Of a stretch of DNA of 24,195 nucleotides, positions 22,425 to 24,195 are shown piece by piece. The DNA comes from Gammaproteobacteria bacterium (GTDB lineage Bacteria; Pseudomonadota; Gammaproteobacteria; Cardiobacteriales; Wohlfahrtiimonadaceae): positions 1 through 24,195 of the forward strand of contig BHEQ01000008.1 in NCBI GenBank assembly GCA_003864535.1, written 5' to 3'. The notes under the pieces were generated by a model. It was not told where the DNA came from and ran no database searches. It saw only the letters and a list, made by a program, of their open reading frames with translations. Every line of letters starts with the position of its first letter. The first letter of the stretch is position 1. Both the position numbers and the translations under genes were made by a program.

Positions 22425-22540
22425 CTATAGATTAAATTTTTCAAGGTTTTCGATATTATTAAAAGCGCCATTTGCTGAGGTAAATGAGCACTAAATAATA
22501 TCGTGTAACGCAGAAAAAGCACAAATAGATATGCTATTAA
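22425..22540 (-). repeat. Dispersed hairpin repeat, copy C (diverged)
   Basis: Same orientation as copy A: CTATAGATTAAATTTTTCAA, then CGATATTATT (22451-22460) facing AATAATATCG (22494-22503), then GTGTAACGCAGAAAAAGCAC and the ATAGATATGC end. About a fifth of positions differ from copy A, but the central stem arms are perfectly complementary. It lies just upstream of the PH-like gene start. Confidence 0.8.
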
Positions 22541-22558
22541 GGTTGATTGGTCGATATA

Positions 22559-22634
22559 TTATTACCCTTGGCAAGCTCGTAACTGGTTGACATTCTTAGA
22601 ATACCACATTGCATCCAAATCGCTTTAAAACCCT
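22559..22634 (-). pseudogene. manD internal fragment (scar 2)
   Basis: The DNA matches manD at about 19672-19753 (coding GFKAIRMQCGIPGMSTSYGLAKGNN, here with Ile for Arg and other changes such as AIWMQCGILRMSTSYELAKG). It is cut on both sides. The match passes, after a loss of several hundred bases, into a short stretch like the manD leader (AATAATTAAACGGAAGATAT, about 22646-22665) and then into a gntR relic, so the parental order is kept. Confidence 0.85.
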
Positions 22635-22672
22635 TGTCTTTTGAATAATTAAACGGAAGATATTTAGCATCC

Positions 22673-22874
22673 ATGCCTAAAACAAGACAAACTCTGAATT
22701 TGCACTTTCTGAAACAGAAATAAGAAAGCGTTATGGGGTTAGTAGGCAACCGATGCGATCGCGATGCGTGATCCTGATTTAGCAGAGGCCGCATTAAGCC
22801 ATCATTTGCGTGAAATTTTAAATTCACTCCCAAAAATATCAAAGACATATTCTGAATTTTTTGATTTAAAATAA
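22673..22874 (+). pseudogene. gntR relic with two internal deletions (scar 2)
   Basis: Three blocks of the intact regulator gene survive in order. First is the start (ribosome-binding leader plus MPKT), matching 20303-20339. Second is the DNA around the recognition helix (ATTTGCACTTTCTG onwards), matching about 20434-20496 and containing ATGAGTAAG changed to ATAAGAAAG. Third is the 3' end, matching about 20893-21021 almost perfectly to the stop. The second junction falls exactly in ACCGAT, present at both deletion ends (20491-20496 and 20897-20902 region). The 202-bp relic cannot encode a regulator. It directly precedes the uxuB leader. Confidence 0.92.
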
Positions 22875-22932
22875 ATAATTATAAATAATTATAAATTAAG
22901 GTTAAAATTAAGGTTAAAATGGTTGACCAATT
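22871..22932. promoter_or_regulatory. uxuB control region: tandem repeats and GntR operator-like site
   Basis: ATAAATAATT is repeated in tandem (22871-22890), followed by two copies of AATTAAGGTTAA (about 22894-22918). TGGTTGACCAA (22920-22930) is the inverse of the TTGGTCAACCA core upstream of dctP. It lies 34-44 bases before the uxuB start, where a bound repressor would block transcription. No convincing -35/-10 pair is picked in this A+T-rich stretch. Confidence 0.55.
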
Positions 22933-22963
22933 TTTTCATTAAATATTTCAAAAAGGATTAATT

Positions 22964-24195
22964 ATGCCGTTAAGTAATCTCAAAGCAAGCGTCCATTATC
23001 CACTTTATGAGCGTAACAAGCTTGGAGCAAAAATTATTCATATAGGCTTAGGCGCATTTCACCGCGGTCATCAAGCCTTTATTTTGCATCAATTACTCAT
23101 GCAACAACATGCAGATAAAGCTAATAATGACGGGTGGGGATTTTGCTCAATTAACCTTTTTGGTGGGCAAAAAATAGTTGATGATTTGCATAAACAAAAT
23201 CATTTATATACCGTACTTGAGAAATCAGAACTTTTAAAATCAGAATATAAAAAATCAGAGAATAATCAAGCAACTATTGTTGGCTCAATTATTGATTCAC
23301 TCCAAGTACACAAAGATGGAATTGGAGCTATTATTGATAAACTCTGCGAAGCCCAAGTTAAAATCATTACATTAACTATTACAGAAAAAGGTTACTGTTC
23401 TTTACAAGGATTGGATATCGACTTAAAACATCCTTTAATCGTGCATGATTTAGCTAATCCCAATACGCCAAAATCTGCGATAGGATTACTCTATATTGCT
23501 TTAAAACGCCGTTTTGAGCTAGGATTACCTGCGCTTACGCTGCTCTCTTGCGATAATATGCCTGAAAATGGAGATGCTTTAAAAAGTGCTGTTTTAAGTT
23601 TTACCCGCGCAATTGATCCTGATTTTGTAAGCCAAATCGAGGAAAATATTGCCTTCCCATCGAGTATGGTTGACCGCATCGTACCTGCCATAACCCCAGA
23701 AAGTTTAGACGAGGTTGCAGTTGCAATTGGGCAATTTGATCCGTGCGCGATTGTGACTGAACCTTTTATCCAATGGGTGATTGAGGATAATTTTAGCGCA
23801 GGTAAACCGCAATGGGATAAGGTCTCAGGCGTAAGTTTTGTTAAAAATGTAATCCCATTTGAAGAGATGAAATTACGCATGCTCAATGGCAGTCATTCAT
23901 TTTTAGCATATTTAGGATATTTAGCTGGATTTGAATATATTTCTGATTGCATGGCAAATCCGCATTATAAAAAAGCCTGCCAACATTTAATGCTTAAAGA
24001 ACAAGCTATTACACTTTCTGCGCTGATCACGCAAACAATAAATATAGAAGATTATGCTCAAACATTACTTGCGCGTTATGAAAATACAGGTCTAAAACAC
24101 CGAACTTGGCAAATTGCGATGGATGGGACTCAAAAAATCCCACAGCGCTTTCTAGCCTCTATTTTATGGCATATTGAGCATCACCAAGATTATAC
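22964..24195 (+). CDS. uxuB: Fructuronate reductase / mannonate dehydrogenase (mannitol dehydrogenase family), 3' end cut by window
   Basis: Interconverts D-fructuronate and D-mannonate with NAD(H), feeding ManD. The first 410 codons are open and the frame runs off the window; about 75 residues are probably missing compared with E. coli UxuB. Motifs: IGLGAFHRGHQA (27-38, nucleotide binding), TITEKGY (138-144), LSCDNMPENG (194-203), FPSSMVDRIVP (231-241), WVIEDNF (271-277) and KLRMLNGSHS (303-312). Lys303, Asn308 and His311 have the catalytic spacing known from mannitol 2-dehydrogenase. The ATG at 22964 has AAAAGGA upstream. A Lys/Ser/Glu-rich low-complexity insert at 86-102 (EKSELLKSEYKKSENNQ) is unusual. 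Mannitol, altronate or arabinitol dehydrogenase activity is possible within the family; the ManD context favours mannonate. Confidence 0.9.
   Translation, partial: MPLSNLKASVHYPLYERNKLGAKIIHIGLGAFHRGHQAFILHQLLMQQHADKANNDGWGFCSINLFGGQKIVDDLHKQNHLYTVLEKSELLKSEYKKSENNQATIVGSIIDSLQVHKDGIGAIIDKLCEAQVKIITLTITEKGYCSLQGLDIDLKHPLIVHDLANPNTPKSAIGLLYIALKRRFELGLPALTLLSCDNMPENGDALKSAVLSFTRAIDPDFVSQIEENIAFPSSMVDRIVPAITPESLDEVAVAIGQFDPCAIVTEPFIQWVIEDNFSAGKPQWDKVSGVSFVKNVIPFEEMKLRMLNGSHSFLAYLGYLAGFEYISDCMANPHYKKACQHLMLKEQAITLSALITQTINIEDYAQTLLARYENTGLKHRTWQIAMDGTQKIPQRFLASILWHIEHHQDY

Noticed and set aside
22537..22848. 103-codon minus-strand ORF across scar 2
   Set aside because: It is partly the manD fragment in frame and partly antisense to the gntR relic. 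It has no ribosome binding site or coherent domain and is better described as two pseudogene fragments.
23491..23886. 131-codon ORF antisense to uxuB
   Set aside because: The plus strand carries unmistakable UxuB motifs throughout; the antisense frame is a by-product.

Overview
The window is A+T-rich bacterial chromosome, most likely from a host-associated, low-GC gammaproteobacterium. DnaN and RecF read as gammaproteobacterial. The succinate dehydrogenase subunits are of the mitochondrial-like type shared by alphaproteobacteria and early-branching gammaproteobacteria such as Xanthomonadales. The genus cannot be fixed from the sequence alone. No rRNA, tRNA, CRISPR array, integrase or intact transposase was seen.

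Layout. (1) 1-7241, plus strand, housekeeping: a rhodanese-like protein, sdhCDAB, mutM, dnaN and recF. dnaA is not next to dnaN and gyrB does not follow recF. (2) 7256-9570, minus strand: four tandem DUF805 membrane-protein genes. Pieces of the recF 3' end lie between them, so the array grew by duplication of a recF-tail plus DUF805 unit. (3) 9791-20168, minus strand: a sugar-acid uptake and catabolism region. It holds a three-gene TRAP transporter (dctPQM), a type I phosphomannose isomerase-like gene, a second TRAP system (dctP plus a fused dctQM), a Zn-dependent dehydrogenase (RspB-like) and a ManD/RspA-type mannonate dehydratase. (4) 20320-21021, plus strand: a divergent FadR-type GntR regulator. 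(5) 21027-22963: two mosaic scars built from shortened copies of dctM, manD and gntR, with a PH-like membrane-protein gene between them. (6) 22964 to the end, plus strand: a fructuronate reductase / mannonate dehydrogenase gene (uxuB-like), cut by the window edge.

How the genes work together (inference). TRAP transporters import a sugar acid. The dehydrogenase can oxidise an L-hexonate such as L-gulonate to D-fructuronate, the UxuB-like enzyme interconverts D-fructuronate and D-mannonate, and ManD dehydrates D-mannonate to 2-keto-3-deoxy-D-gluconate. The GntR protein is the obvious regulator. An identical 11-bp operator-like core (TTGGTCAACCA) occurs upstream of both dctP and uxuB and matches the pattern bound by FadR-subfamily regulators.

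The most unusual aspect is genome dynamics. There are relics of an amplified and decayed sugar-acid region, a duplicated recF-tail/DUF805 unit, a dispersed hairpin-forming repeat of about 120 bp (five copies or fragments; one interrupts a dctP relic and two inverted copies flank the isomerase gene), and slippage-type low-complexity insertions inside three conserved proteins.
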